In this document: piece by piece, positions 53,071 through 63,765 of the stretch
How positions within the stretch are numbered: position 1 is the stretch's first letter
How the letters are laid out: the number at the start of each line of letters is the position of its first letter
Assembly (NCBI GenBank): GCA_002007465.1
Contig: LNAC01000350.1
Span: 610,014-674,013, forward strand
Direction of reading: 5' to 3'
Length of the DNA: 64,000 nt
DNA from: Ailurus styani
Lineage: Eukaryota; Chordata; Mammalia; Carnivora; Ailuridae
Program-made: the position numbers and the translations under genes
Notes under the pieces: model-generated
What the model saw: only the letters and a program-made list of their open reading frames with translations
What the model was told of the DNA's origin: nothing
The model's database searches: none

Positions 53071-54200
53071 TGTCTTCTCTTTTCCTTTTTTGACCAAGTT
53101 AATATTGCTGTCAATGATCATGGCCTGATCTCAATTATTATCTCCCTGAGGGCCTAGGCTGTGTTAGCAGTCAGTTTTAAGTAGGGGCGGGTACTTAACA
53201 CTGGCTAGCAAATTGATGCCTGATTGAGGCCAAAATATGAAGATTTCTTCCTTCCTTCCTTTTTTTTTTTTTTTTTTTGCTGTCTCTTTGGAAGAGGATT
53301 CAGGAAGATAAACATACCCGTTAGTGAATTTTTCGTACTTCTTTGTAATTGAGGCCTTTAAAACATCTGTTCATTAATAGAAAATGCTCAGCTAATATCA
53401 CAAATATTAAATATAGAGATTTTTCATTCCACTTTGGTTAATACAGGAATTATCTTTTGTCTGGATCCATGATTTTTTCCGTTTGTTTTAGCTGCTTACC
53501 TACACAGCAAGAAAAACTCAATCTCAGAGTTGCCAAGGAGATAAATAAGAAACAATAACTTGTGAAATGTCTTCTTTAACAAAAAACTTTGTTTCAGATA
53601 CTAGCCAAGGAAAAGGAAGCATGTTGCCATTTTTGCATTATCTGAGGGTTAGAATTAGTCTGCATGGAAGGTGCAAAATGTGAAAAGAAGAAAAAAAAAT
53701 CTATGAGGAATTAAACCTGTTAAGCTGTGCAGAGCCTTTGTGAGAGCTGCTTCAGCAATCTATTTAGAAATCATTGCTCTTGTATCTGAATTATTATAGA
53801 GGCACCAGCATCACCCACTTCTTATTACTGCAAACATAGCAACAGTTGCCATGCTAGCAAGAGATTCACAGCACAAACACTGGAGTCAGGAGGGAGCCGG
53901 GCGGGGCCGGGGCTGAAGTCGTGGCTGCGGAACAGCGCTCAGTGCTGCCTGTACAAATTTAATTAGGCCAGTTGTTCTCTTTGGTCCCCGTGCTGTGTCC
54001 TGTCAGACATTTCAGTAGAGCAGAAGGAGTCTCAAAAGCAGCACTTTTGGACCACGTCTTGCTTTCGGTCATACACAAATGTCACTGCCAAAGGCAGGAT
54101 ATTTGGGCTTTGATGTACCAAGAGTGGGCCTGGGCCCTCAGTTTTGGTTTTGGTTATGAATGGAGAAAGGGCCAGGGTTTCTCTTCATTTCCAGGAATTA
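53071..54200. other. No gene; poly-T run and unique, possibly conserved DNA
   Basis: A CTTCC run with a T run occupies 53243-53278. From 53460 to 54000 the sequence is repeat-free and includes a short GC-rich patch (GAGCCGGGCGGGGCCGGGGC near 53895). The frame 53972-54244 ends in simple repeat and has no domain. Confidence 0.4.
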
Positions 54201-54232
54201 AAAAACAAACAAACAAACAAACAAACAAACCC
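54201..54232. repeat. (AAAC)n microsatellite
   Basis: Seven or so CAAA/AAAC units after GGAATTAAA. Confidence 0.93.
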
Positions 54233-56744
54233 GAAAACTCATAAAACTCTTATCGTTAGAAAGTCAGCCTATTTGTTGTCCCAATATGTCATTTCATCTA
54301 ATTGAAAACTGAGAAATCTGTCACTGTTTATTTAGCAGTTTGCCTCTGGTGAATCTTTGCAGGTTCCCTTCCCTTGGCCGGGAATTAGTTAATTAGTATT
54401 ACAAAACACTTGAAGAAGGAAATGCACTCCAGCTCACCCTTCGGGTTACAGGGGAGCCCATTTTCAGTTGCTAACAAGCACAGCTGAAGGATAGAAAAGA
54501 ACATGAAAATCAGCATCAGAAGAGCCACATCTCATGATCTCTCAAGTACCTCTTGTCACCTAAATATGTCACTCGCTCACTCTTTTCATGTAAATCTGTT
54601 ATGCCTGACAATAAATTCAGGTCCTTAAAACTTATAAAAAGGTGCCAATTTTACACACATGGGGCTCCTCTCATATTTTCACTTTTATTAATTTCCCATT
54701 TTTCATCACTTCCTCTTCTGAACAGAATCTTTGATTTTTTTTTACATTTTTCATGGAAAAAGGCTGTTTCCAACTAAGGGTGGTTTTGAAAGTCAAGGAA
54801 CTGAAGGAAAGGGATGACATTTTTTCACATGCTCCTAACTTTAAGGCTGAATTCAGCCTTTGTTCAGTGTGAAATCTCGAAGCCTCTCTCTCCTTAGTAC
54901 AGCAGTCAAAACTGCAGGCTCCACGTGTGATTCGTCAACTGATTGCTAGGTGGCACTAGAGAGCAAGGCAACTAGGAAAGAACCCCTAATAAGATTGATT
55001 GCTCTAGGTTCACAAGGGCTGAAAGAAGTTCTTACATAGAGCTCTATAGCAATTCAGCACAGACTATTTCCAGTTCTGATGATTTGTAGGATATCAGCAG
55101 CATAATATGCAGGGGGCACTAGCAGTCAATTTATAGTTTTCTTCCTACTTTTTGTGTGGATGTGTGCATATGGGAATTGTTTGCCTATTTCACTGTAGTG
55201 CTTTCTGGGTATGGCCCATAGGGCTGTGGTGGAGAGGTATATAAAGAGATAGCTATGCTAGTTGTTTGGCCCTTCGTGGAAATAGTTTTAACTTCCCATA
55301 AGACCCCTCTCCACTTTCTTTTATCTTTCCTCCTTATTAGATGACATTTGGGGACATAATGAGGTGTACCAAGTACTTTTACACTCTCATATCAAGGTGA
55401 ACAACTGTATATTTTTCTCTCTCAACCCCATACCCTATGGCATTAAGACATTTTCTGCTTTTGTTAATTAGAAAGATTCATGGGCACCTCAAAAAGATTT
55501 GAGCTTAAAAAGAAAGAGATAAAAGGCAACTGACAGGCATTATGGCACTTGCTTAGATTCTAGCTGCTCTCCTTTGGCTTTTATATTTTTTCAGTGAAGA
55601 CCCTTAATGAGCTTGATAACTGACCTTCAGCAAGTTAATGTCACAAAAATTACACATCCTAGAGGTGATAACTATCCTGAGGAAAAAAAGTTTTCTTGTC
55701 CCTAGATTAGGCAAGCAACATTTTACTCTCCTCATTATACAACAATGTGAGCGAGGCCCATAGAACTTGCCCAGTGAGTTAGCAAGGCAACTCTTCTATA
55801 AGCTCAGAAGACATTGCTGAAGTGAGAGTTACCTACTACTGTGATCCTCTGATACACACTGAGGTCTTCTGTAAATCCTTTATATGTCATATTTTAAATC
55901 AACAATCTTTAGTAAGTAAAGAGACAGTTCAGGAACCAAAGATGCTATCTTTCTATTGTCTCCTTACATTTATAAATCTTAAAATTGTTTCCATGTGGAA
56001 TCAGCTGGAAGGCTATGTTTATAAGTGAGAAAGGGCAGTGTTTCTTTTCATTTCCAGGGTTAAAAAATTCTCGAAATCCTCATCATTAGATAGGCTATTT
56101 TTTGCTCCAAAATGTCAGCTAAAAATTCGTTTAAAGAAACTACAGTGAATGCAACTGACTACTGTACTAGAGAATATATTTAATGAAGAAATGAAAGGAA
56201 AAAAAAGAAGCCTAGTTTTACAATGTATTTAATTCAATAAAGGAATCATACTAAAGTAGAGTTATGCTCAAAACTGGTCCCATGTTGTCTAGAAGGAAAG
56301 AGTTTATCTTTTTATATGTTCTGATTGGTTTTTGTGGCTTTTAAAATGTGACCAGGGAGTCAGGCTGGGTTCCAGAAACATGATTAAAGAAGACAGAGAG
56401 GGCAGGGTTAGGCCATGGCAAACTGGTGCATGTGTAGCAGTTAAGGAGTTCGCTGTGTTCAGGCTCTGTCTGTATCAGTGCAAGCAGCTGATTATAAAGG
56501 TCTGTCACAAGCAGGCACAAACTGAGGTAAACTGGCTAGGATCAGAGGTAGTGGGAGTGAGAAGGGACAATTTCCCTGCAGTCAAAGGTTGTATTGGCTG
56601 CAGACTGAGAGTGCTCTAGGTTCCAGGGGAGCTGGCACAACTGTAGAGATAGGCAGTTCTCTGCAGATTCTCAAAACCAGAGGATACGAGTTTCTGCTTC
56701 CTACAGATGGTTCAAACATTCTCGTCAGGCTGAGCCCCCAGAGA
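54233..56744. other. No gene; 2.5 kb nearly repeat-free
   Basis: Single-copy AT-rich sequence. A weak MIR-like piece may occur at 55715-55795 (CTCCTCATTATACAACAATG, GAACTTGCCCAGTGAGTTAG). Two short words near 54948 and 55111 (AGGTGGCACTAGAGAGCAAG; GCAGGGGGCACTAGCAG) loosely recall CTCF sites. Nothing firmer. Confidence 0.4.
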
Positions 56745-56930
56745 CAGCATAGTATAAGGGAAACTTTACCTGCAGGCCCAGGTTCAACTATTAACTACCA
56801 TTTTCCCACTATGTAGCTTCATACGAATTACTTAAATCATTGGAGTCTCAGTTTGTTTAACCTGAAAAATGGAAACCATGAGGCCTACTAAACAAGACTG
56901 TAGTGAAGATTAAACAGCATTAATGTTCCT
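56745..56930 (+). mobile_element. MIR SINE
   Basis: CAGGCCCAGGTTCAACTATT, TAACTACCATTTTCCCACTA, GGAGTCTCAGTTTGTTTAAC and CTGAAAAATGGAAACCATGA follow MIR order. Confidence 0.8.
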
Positions 56931-56939
56931 GAAGGCCAG

Positions 56940-57165
56940 CATAATCATTCATTCATTCATTCATTTGTTCATTCATTCATTCATTCCACAAAATGGTATT
57001 TAGCACCTACCATATGCCAGACACTGTTTTAAGTATTGGAGAGGCAGCATCAAAAAGAAGAAAAGAAGTTCATGCTCCCATGATATTTACAGCTAGTGTA
57101 GATACCAATGAAAAAGTAAATGATTGGATAAAAGTATGATTTCAAGTTGATGTAACTGGTATGAA
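56940..57165 (+). mobile_element. CR1/L2-clade LINE relic (L3- or L2-like) with (ATTC)n start
   Basis: An ATTCATTCATTC run (56946-56986) leads into GGTATTTAGCACCTACCATA, TGCCAGACACTGTTTTAAGT and CATGCTCCCATGATATTTAC, the familiar TATTGAGCACCTACTATGTGCCAGGCACTG block of an old CR1-like LINE. Confidence 0.7.
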
Positions 57166-57599
57166 GATACTGATTCCTATTGGTCTAAAGCTTAAATTTT
57201 ATTGAACCACACAGTGGGAAACACAGCCTGGGTTCAAGCAAGGTGGGAGGTCAGATAAGAAACACTGGTGTAAAGCTAAAATCTGCAAAGGACAATCCCA
57301 GGGTGAACCAGGAAAAATAAAATCTACTCTATATAAAGAGATGCAGAGGGTAAGTGTCTGTTTTGTCCTTGGCTCCAGGTAAAATGAAAAACATTAAAAA
57401 ATGAAATATTTACCCTCAGAAGTCCCATATACAGTCTACAAAGATCCAAGTTTTAAAATAGAAAAGACCACTGCATGTGTTTTATGAAAAACTCCAAGTG
57501 GAAGTTCTGAAGTGGTCCTGTGGGCTTAGTGTACCTACAAGATCAGGAAGAGTAAACACAAAGCTTCTGTGACGTAACCTACACCAAATAAGGGCCAAA

Positions 57600-58644
57600 A
57601 AATTTGTGGAGATAAAGTTTCAAGGAACCTGACCTCACAGTAGAAACACAAATCTTTAAATATGTGATGATTCAGGAGCGAGAATTAGCAGAAACAATGA
57701 ACTATGTAATTAGACATATAAAGACTGAAGAGATTAGAAATAACAAACATTCGGATATAGAATAGAAAATAAATGTGTTTGAAGAAAGAAAATAAAAGTA
57801 TGTGGAAGAAATATGAGACTTTCAAAACTGTCACACACACATTTTCTAGATATGGAATAGAAATTAGAAATAAGTTGAAATAGAAATGTAATGAACAGAA
57901 AAACATATTAGATCCAGTTACCAAGAGAATATTGGAACTGGAAGATAGATTTGAAGAAATTACCAGAAGGCATCATAGAAAAAGTGAATGGTGGGAAATA
58001 TACATAAAGAGATTGAGGAATGTAGAAATTAGAGTGAGAAGATCTAAAATACTTCTAGATTTCCAGAAAGGAAAAATAAAGAAGATGGGCAACAGAAATA
58101 TTAGAAGAGGTAGTGGTGAGGGATTATCTAGAATGTATAAAAGATGCCGATTCTCACACACTGGACACCCAACAAATTCAAAGTAAGATAAATTAAATCC
58201 GTTAAAACTGTATACCACATAGCTACAGTTAAATGTAGGATACCAAAGATAAAGAGAAGTGCTAACAACAGTTATAAAGGGTAGACTGAAAATAAAAGAA
58301 ATAATTAGATCCATAGATGAAAGTTTAAGAGCAGCAAGGAAAATCAGAAACATGTCAAATGCATCTTGAAGGTATAGGGGAAGAGTAATTAAACACCTCA
58401 AATCCCATATTCACTAAAGTATCTTTCAAGAGGGAGGGAGAATAAGGGTGTTTTTTCACATGTTTACTTCTAACAGAGTCATGTTAATGACAATAAATAC
58501 AAATATGTATTTGAGGAAAAGGAAAATGATCTAGGAGGAAAGTGTGAAATATAAGTGCAATTAATAATGAAGCAGTTAATATGGGTAAGTGTAAATGAAC
58601 CATAGCTGGATAAAACAATAAAATAATATCTAATATGTAGAATT
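57600..58644 (+). mobile_element. Old L1/HAL1-lineage element, 5' part with ORF1-like remnant
   Basis: GAACTGGAAGATAGATTTGA, AGAAATTACCAGAAGGCATC, TTAGAGTGAGAAGATCTAAA and CACAGTAGAAACACAAATC-type AT-rich sequence match the coding end of L1/HAL1 ORF1. One 84-codon frame (57932-58186) begins MELEDRFEEITRRHHRKSEW, with the charged composition of the ORF1 coiled-coil region. It is truncated and decayed. ORF1 protein is an RNA-binding chaperone in intact L1; none is made here. Confidence 0.7.
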
Positions 58645-58655
58645 AAAAAATCATG

Positions 58656-58839
58656 GGACACCTGGGTGGCTCAGTGGGTTAAAGCCTCTGCCTTCAGCTT
58701 GGGTCATGACCTCAGGGTCCTGGGACCTAGCCCCGCATTGGGCTCCCTGCTCGGCAGGGAGCCTGCTTCCTCCTCTCTCTCTCTCTCTGCCTACTTGTAA
58801 TCTCTCTCTGTCAAATAAATAAATAAATAAAATCTTTTA
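58656..58839 (+). mobile_element. Young SINEC SINE inside the old L1
   Basis: GACACCTGGGTGGCTCAGTG head, CCTAGCCCCGCATTGGGCTC, CTACTTGTAATCTCTCTCTG and AAATAAATAAATAAATAAAA tail. Target duplication AAAAAATCATG at 58645-58655 and 58840-58850. Confidence 0.95.
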
Positions 58840-58850
58840 AAAAAATCATG

Positions 58851-59020
58851 ATGAGATTAAAATAATGGACAGAAATATCATATAATTCAGGAGAGAATGA
58901 TTTGCAACTAAAATGCTCTAAAACCTTTTGTTTGGGAGATCTGTTTTATTAACAAATATATTAAATACAGACTTTGTTAAGTTAAATATATTAAAGTTTC
59001 TAGGCACCCATCAAGAATAG
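58851..59020 (+). mobile_element. Old L1/HAL1 element, continued
   Basis: GAATGATTTGCAACTAAAAT and TTAAAGTTTCTAGGCACCCA, CAAGAATAGAAAAACAGAG fit the HAL1-type 3' continuation of the element that starts near 57600. Confidence 0.55.
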
Positions 59021-59041
59021 AAAAACAGAGTGCATATTCAA

Positions 59042-59770
59042 GCTAAAATTAACACTCAGGAAACAACAGATGATGGTAAGGATGTGGAGGAAGGGGAACC
59101 CTCTTCCGCTGTTGGTGGGAGTGCGAACTGGTACAGCCGCTCTCAAAGACTGTATGGAGGTTCCTCAAAAAGTTAAAAATAGACCTACCCTACAACCAAG
59201 CAATTGTACTACTGGGTATTTATCCAAAGGATATAAACATAGTGATTTGAAGGGCCACATGCACCCCAATGTTTATAGCAGCAGTGTCCACAATAACCAA
59301 ACTATTGAAAAAGCACAGATGTCCATTAACAGATGAATGGATAAAGAAGATAAAGAATATTACTCAACCACCAAAAAGCATGAAATCTTGCCATTTGCAA
59401 TGATGTGAATGGAACTAGAGGTATTATGCTAAGTGAAATAAGTCAAATACCATATGATTTCACTTTTATGTGGAATTTAAGAAATAAAACAGATGAACAT
59501 AGGAGAAGGGATTGAAAAATAAGATGAAAACAGAAGGAGACAAACCATAAGAGACTCTTAACTCTAGGAAACAAACTGAGTTGCTGGAGGGGAGGTGGAT
59601 GGGGGGATGGGGTAACTGGGTGATGGGCACTAAGGAGGGAACTTGAAGTAAGGAGCACTAAGTGTGGTATGCAACTGATGAATCACTGAATTCTACCTCT
59701 GAAACTCATAATACACTATATGTTAATTAAATTGAATTTAAATAAAAAAATGCAAGTTAAAAAAAAAAGG
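59042..59770 (+). mobile_element. 5'-truncated L1 inserted in the old L1
   Basis: ACAGATGATGGTAAGGATGT, CTTCCGCTGTTGGTGGGAGT, ACTGGGTATTTATCCAAAGG, GGAACTAGAGGTATTATGCT (end of ORF2), then 3' UTR (AGACTCTTAACTCTAGGAAA; TGAATCACTGAATTCTACCT; ATAATACACTATATGTTAAT) and an A tail. Target duplication AAAAA[C/G]AGAGTGCATATTCAA at 59021-59041 and 59771-59791. Confidence 0.95.
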
Positions 59771-59803
59771 AAAAAGAGAGTGCATATTCAAAGAATCCAA
59801 AGA

Positions 59804-59989
59804 GGGCGCCTGGGTGGCTCAGTGGGTTAAAGCCTCTGCCTTCAGCTCAGGTCATGATCTCAGGGTCCTGGAATTGAGGCCCACATCGGGCTCTCTGCTC
59901 AGCGGGGAGCCTGCTTCCTCCTCTCTCTCTGCCTGCCTGTCTGCCTACTTGTAACCTCTCTCTGTCAAAATAAATAAATAAAATCTTTA

Positions 59990-60017
<28 letters not shown>
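59804..60017 (+). mobile_element. Young SINEC SINE abutting the L1 target duplication
   Basis: GGCGCCTGGGTGGCTCAGTG head, full body, CTACTTGTAACCTCTCTCTG and a long (AAAAC)n-type tail. The 14-mer AAAGAATCCAAAGA is exact at 59790-59803 and 60018-60031. It starts only 13 bases beyond the L1 duplication. Confidence 0.95.
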
Positions 60018-60020
<3 letters not shown>

Positions 60021-60031
60021 GAATCCAAAGA

Positions 60032-60206
60032 AACCCCCCCCCAAAAAAAAGGTTAGGGTGAGAAAAAACAAAAACTACATAGAATAAAATAATATGGTGG
60101 CAATGAATTCAAATTATTTCAGCAATCAATGAATGTAACAATCAAGATGACCAAAGGTATGTAAGAACCTTACAGAGAAGATTGTAAAATCTAACTAAAA
60201 GATATT
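60032..60206 (+). mobile_element. Old L1-lineage element, continued
   Basis: AATATGGTGGCAATGAATTC, AAATTATTTCAGCAATCAAT and ATCTAACTAAAAGATATT fit L1/HAL1 ORF2-region sequence. A C8-9/A8 run lies at 60033-60050. Confidence 0.55.
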
Positions 60207-60627
60207 TGCCAGGAATGGCCAGCAATCCCTTTACCGATGGGTGAAATATTACTCCAAACTTTGATGTGAAAGAGAGGAGAAATCACAGTGGTCGACACTG
60301 AGAGATGAAGACCCTTTGCTCTTCTTTGCTCCCACTTTTATTGGTCCTTCAGGATATCACTGTTTCTCAAGCACTTCGTGTGTGACTAGGGGTCTTGCTG
60401 AAACTGGGAGGATCTGTTTATGGGAAAGATACGATATGCTAATCTGCGTGTTCTAAAAGTTCTGCTAAACATAGCCTAAGGGACAATGCATATATCTCTT
60501 AAATCACAAGGCAGCTGTTTGAGGCCCACCCCCATGTCCAAAACTTTCCTTCTCCCCCTTCTGCCTCTGTGTTATGTTTTAGCAAGCCAAGTATTACGGC
60601 TGAGTTCATACTCTACATTAACCCAGA
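60207..60627 (-). mobile_element. LTR-like insertion in the old L1 (class II ERV-like)
   Basis: Sequence unlike L1 interrupts the ORF2 relic. On the minus strand it begins near TGTCTGGGTTAATGTAGAGT and ends near GGCCATTCCTGGCA. It contains ACCAATAAAAGTGGGAGCAA followed by a CTTTGCTC-type purine-rich R-like segment and a TCAGTGTCGACCACTGTGAT end region, as in betaretrovirus-like LTRs. L1 sequence resumes at GATGAAAAAACACTTAAGTA. Flanking 6-mers do not match well, so it is old or the boundaries are off by a few bases. No coding part is present. Confidence 0.5.
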
Positions 60628-60750
60628 CAGGGATGAAAAAACACTTAAGTAAATGCAAAAATCCACTAAGTTCACGGCAGGGGAGACCAAATATCATAAA
60701 GAGGTCAGATCTTCCCATATTGATCTATAGGTTTAAAATATCTATAATCT
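60628..60750 (+). mobile_element. Old L1 ORF2 relic, continued
   Basis: AAAACACTTAAGTAAATGCA, GACCAAATATCATAAAGAGG and TCTTCCCATATTGATCTATA match the L1 ORF2 region (AATATTGTTAAGATGTC..., CCAAATTGATCTATAG...). Confidence 0.75.
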
Positions 60751-60859
60751 GGGGTGCCCGACTGGCTCATTCAGAAGAGTATGAGACTCTTGATCTCAGA
60801 GTCATGAGTTTGAGCACCACATTGTGTATAGAAATTACTAAACAAATAAAAAATAAAAG
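60751..60859 (+). mobile_element. Older short carnivore tRNA-Lys SINE
   Basis: GGGGTGCCCGACTGGCTCAT, GAGACTCTTGATCTCAGAGT, CATGAGTTTGAGCACCACAT, TGTGTATAGAAATTACTAAA and an A-rich end. Same subtype as the copy at 16126-16255 and lacking the CT-rich body of young SINEC copies. Confidence 0.88.
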
Positions 60860-60899
60860 ATTCTGATTATAGAATCAAAATCTTACTTTTGTGTGTAGA

Positions 60900-61055
60900 A
60901 AACGCAAGCTGATAAATATATAAATATATTATGATATATAATACTATCTCATAATATATTAAATTACTAATTGTTATGTTAATTATATATAATAATTATA
61001 TAGTATATATAATTATATAGTATATAATATAAATATATATATAAAATCTATATGA
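60900..61055. repeat. AT-rich low-complexity tract
   Basis: About 150 bases of almost pure A/T with TATATA and ATTATATA blocks, located inside the old L1 relic. Confidence 0.93.
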
Positions 61056-61059
61056 AAGA

Positions 61060-61330
61060 ATGAAAGCCAAGAAAAATCAAGAATAGTGAAGATGAGACAA
61101 AACCTACCAGATATCAAGACTTTAAAAATACTACTGTAATTAAAATTGTGTATTATTGACATAGGGATAAACAAATATTCCAATGAAACCGAATAGAAAA
61201 ACTGAAAACAGATCTAAATGTAGCTCCTTGATGAATAAAAGAACTATTATTATACATCAGTTGGGGAAGGGATGCCTTTGTAGTTTATTTGTATATTTGG
61301 TATTCACCACATACAGTTAAATTATAAATG
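61060..61330 (+). mobile_element. Old L1 ORF2 relic, final recognised part
   Basis: AAACCTACCAGATATCAAGA, CTACTGTAATTAAAATTGTG, TATTATTGACATAGGGATAA and CATCAGTTGGGGAAGGGATG correspond to the ORF2 region around the conserved GTACTGGCATAAAGATAGAC motif, well after the reverse-transcriptase domain. Frames are broken. Confidence 0.75.
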
Positions 61331-61659
61331 AGATATTCTAGGCACCTGAATGAAAACAAAAGAGAAGACAATTTCTGTCCTTGAAGATTTATGAGTTAAA
61401 AATAAATAATTATAAGACAAAATAATGTAAGTGCCTGAAGAGGCACAAAATGCTGTGGCCTTTGTTAAGGCACAGGTGGGGATCGGGCAGCCCCAGCCTC
61501 CCTTATGATAGGATTAAGCTGAGTGAGCGATTACTGAAGGCTTATTAATATTTTGACAAGATTGGGCAAGGTGTCAAGTTTAAAAAATATAGGATACAGG
61601 GACAGGGTAACAGTAGGTTAAACAGGGAATGTATGGGATACAGTAGAATTTCTGTCTAT
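61331..61659. other. No recognised element
   Basis: Unique or undetectably old repeat sequence between the L1 relic and MER20. Confidence 0.45.
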
Positions 61660-61830
61660 AATGTGCATTACCAGGGATGCTACTGCTATTTTGTGCAGGA
61701 TAATTCCTTATTTTGTGGGATTGTCCAGAACACTGCAGAAAGTTCAGTACTCATTTGAGAGGAGAAGAAATGAGAGTATCTCCCTGCTTAGAATCACTGG
61801 GACATATGATGCTCAGTGGGAGGTATCACT
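61660..61830 (-). mobile_element. MER20 hAT relic
   Basis: CATTACCAGGGATGCTACTG, TTTTGTGCAGGATAATTCCT and TATTTTGTGGGATTGTCCAG are reverse-complement MER20 blocks in a scrambled-by-decay copy; the left end is missing. Confidence 0.55.
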
Positions 61831-62077
61831 GGAAAATGCACCATCGGTTGTTTGGGATTGCAGGAGGACATAATTTCACTTAATTTTAGAGGTAATGGAG
61901 TATTCGTGGTGGTTTTAAAGTAGGGTAATGATATAATTGGAGTTCTACGGAAGAGAGGTTAGCTGTTGGCATTAGAGGGTTAAGTGGATTAAGGTCATTA
62001 TAAAAGCTAGAATGGGAGAGAAGTTAAGACAAAAGAAGCTGAGCAATCCAGGTGGGACGCAGGGACTGGGGGTTAAC

Positions 62078-62162
62078 TGTGTGTATGTGTGTGTGAGTGT
62101 GTGTGTGTGTGTGTGTGCATGCACGTATATAACATGTGTGTCTATGTGTGTGTGAGAGAGAA
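62078..62162. repeat. (TG)n microsatellite, interrupted
   Basis: Several GT runs (the longest at about 62096-62117) with TGCATGCACG and TATATAAC interruptions, ending in GAGAGAG. Confidence 0.95.
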
Positions 62163-63626
62163 GCTGGAGCCATGGATTGTATGAAATCACAAGAAAACTC
62201 AGGAAGACGAGAGAAGCAAGGTATGAGGAGCTTAAAGTGGTCATAATCTCTTTGTTGAGACTGTTGATTGTGGTGAGCTGGCAAGAGAAATAAACTGGGG
62301 ATGAGGAAGGCAAGGAAAGGAGGAAGGGCATTTAAGCAGCCTGAGGGAAGTTTCAGTACAAAGAAGCAGGGAGGAGAGGTGGTAAATTAAAAAGGGGAGC
62401 ATTGGCCTTTGGTGATAAGGAGAAGATGCTATTGCCCCTACTTGATAGACATTCTCTCCATGCCCGCAAATGGCCACAATCCCCTCGCCACTCTCCTTTT
62501 TCTCACGCCCCCTAGGAACATCAGTTTCGGGGTTCTGTCATCACCCGCAACTGTTGCATTCTGGAAAAACTGTGTAAATTAAAATTTTATAACTTAATTC
62601 AACTTTTATAAGTTGAGTCGCATTCCAAGTGCACCAGGCAAGCTTCCTATTTAAAGTAACCCTTTGATGGACCCTTTCATAATGCGAGAAATTAATTCCA
62701 AATGTATCTGTTTTACAGTTGCAATCCCTGGATCTCTGGTTTTCTTCTCCTGGACGGCTAACTAGGTCAGAGCATTCTATTCTCAGAGCCCAGCCCCACA
62801 CAAACACTAATTGGTTTTCACATCTGAAAGGTTGGGTATCACTTTGTCATTTCTAAATTTACATGATGTAATCCATGTACAAGATGGGAGAGATTTCATA
62901 CCCAGTGGGAGGAGCAAGTGCCACATGCTTAGTTCTCCAAATATATCTAGAGACGCAAAATATTCTAAAAGAGGCAGCCCTTCAGGAGCGCCTTCCTCAA
63001 TCTCAGACTGCAACAGTTTGTGGTTTCAGTGGGAACTAGTTGGTCCCTATTACCTGCGGAGAAAGTAATCTGACAGTTGCCCACCTTGACATGTATTTTC
63101 TGAAGGAAAACAATAATCATTAAAATACAAATATGCAAATAAACAACAACCCAAACTCCCATCAAATCATGCATTATAAAACTACAGGCTGTGAACTTCA
63201 TAACCCAAAACTGAAAAATAAATGTACTATCTTTAAGACGTTGTGGAGGGCTGAGAGGCCCAGAATTGGGAGCGTACATTAGTTGGGACTACAGGCCAAA
63301 TCTTGTACCTGTATTTTAAAAGCATGATACCAGTCTAAAAATTACACCTTGTGTGATTTTAACAAGTTAGAATGCCCCTCCGATCAGCAGTTACTAGCAC
63401 ATTGTAAGGATTTCTGGGAGACACCCCACAGGTAATCAACCTTCAAAATGGTGTCCTTTGGTCACAGCTGCTGTGTCACCTCTGCCCTCACTTTCCTCTT
63501 CCATTTATTCCACTGGTTGCATCCTCTCCGCCCAAAGTGACTGGCAGGTTAGCACTGCTGCGTTCCCTTCTAGCCTGCTTCACGTACTCGAATGAAACTT
63601 CATTTTTATGTATTTATTTTTTTTTC
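62163..63626. other. No gene; 1.5 kb unique DNA
   Basis: Overlapping short frames on both strands (62541-63279) show no domain. No repeat recognised. Confidence 0.45.
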
Positions 63627-63765
63627 ATCTGGGAAACTTTAAAAGCTTGTGATGTCTGGGTGCCACCTCCATGGGTTTGGGTGTAATTGGCCCTGGGCAT
63701 TGGTATTTGTAAAAGTTCCCCAGGTGATTTCATGTGCAGTCAAAGCTTACAAGCCACTGTCTTCC
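63627..63765. mobile_element. MER5B-like hAT relic
   Basis: CATCTGGGAAACTTTAAAAG, CATTGGTATTTGTAAAAGTT, CCCCAGGTGATTTCATGTGC and AGTCAAAGCTTACAAGCCAC, ending at CACTG, follow MER5B order to its right terminal repeat. Confidence 0.8.

Noticed and set aside
54940..55130. Two CTCF-like words (GTGGCACTAGAG; GGGGGCACTAG)
   Set aside because: Only part of the CTCF core matches in each; not strong enough to annotate.
60207..60713. LTR with right end at 60707 and 6-bp duplication GATATT/GATCTT
   Set aside because: The sequence from about 60628 onward, including that right end, aligns with L1 ORF2, so the near-match of the 6-mers is probably chance; the boundary was moved to about 60627.
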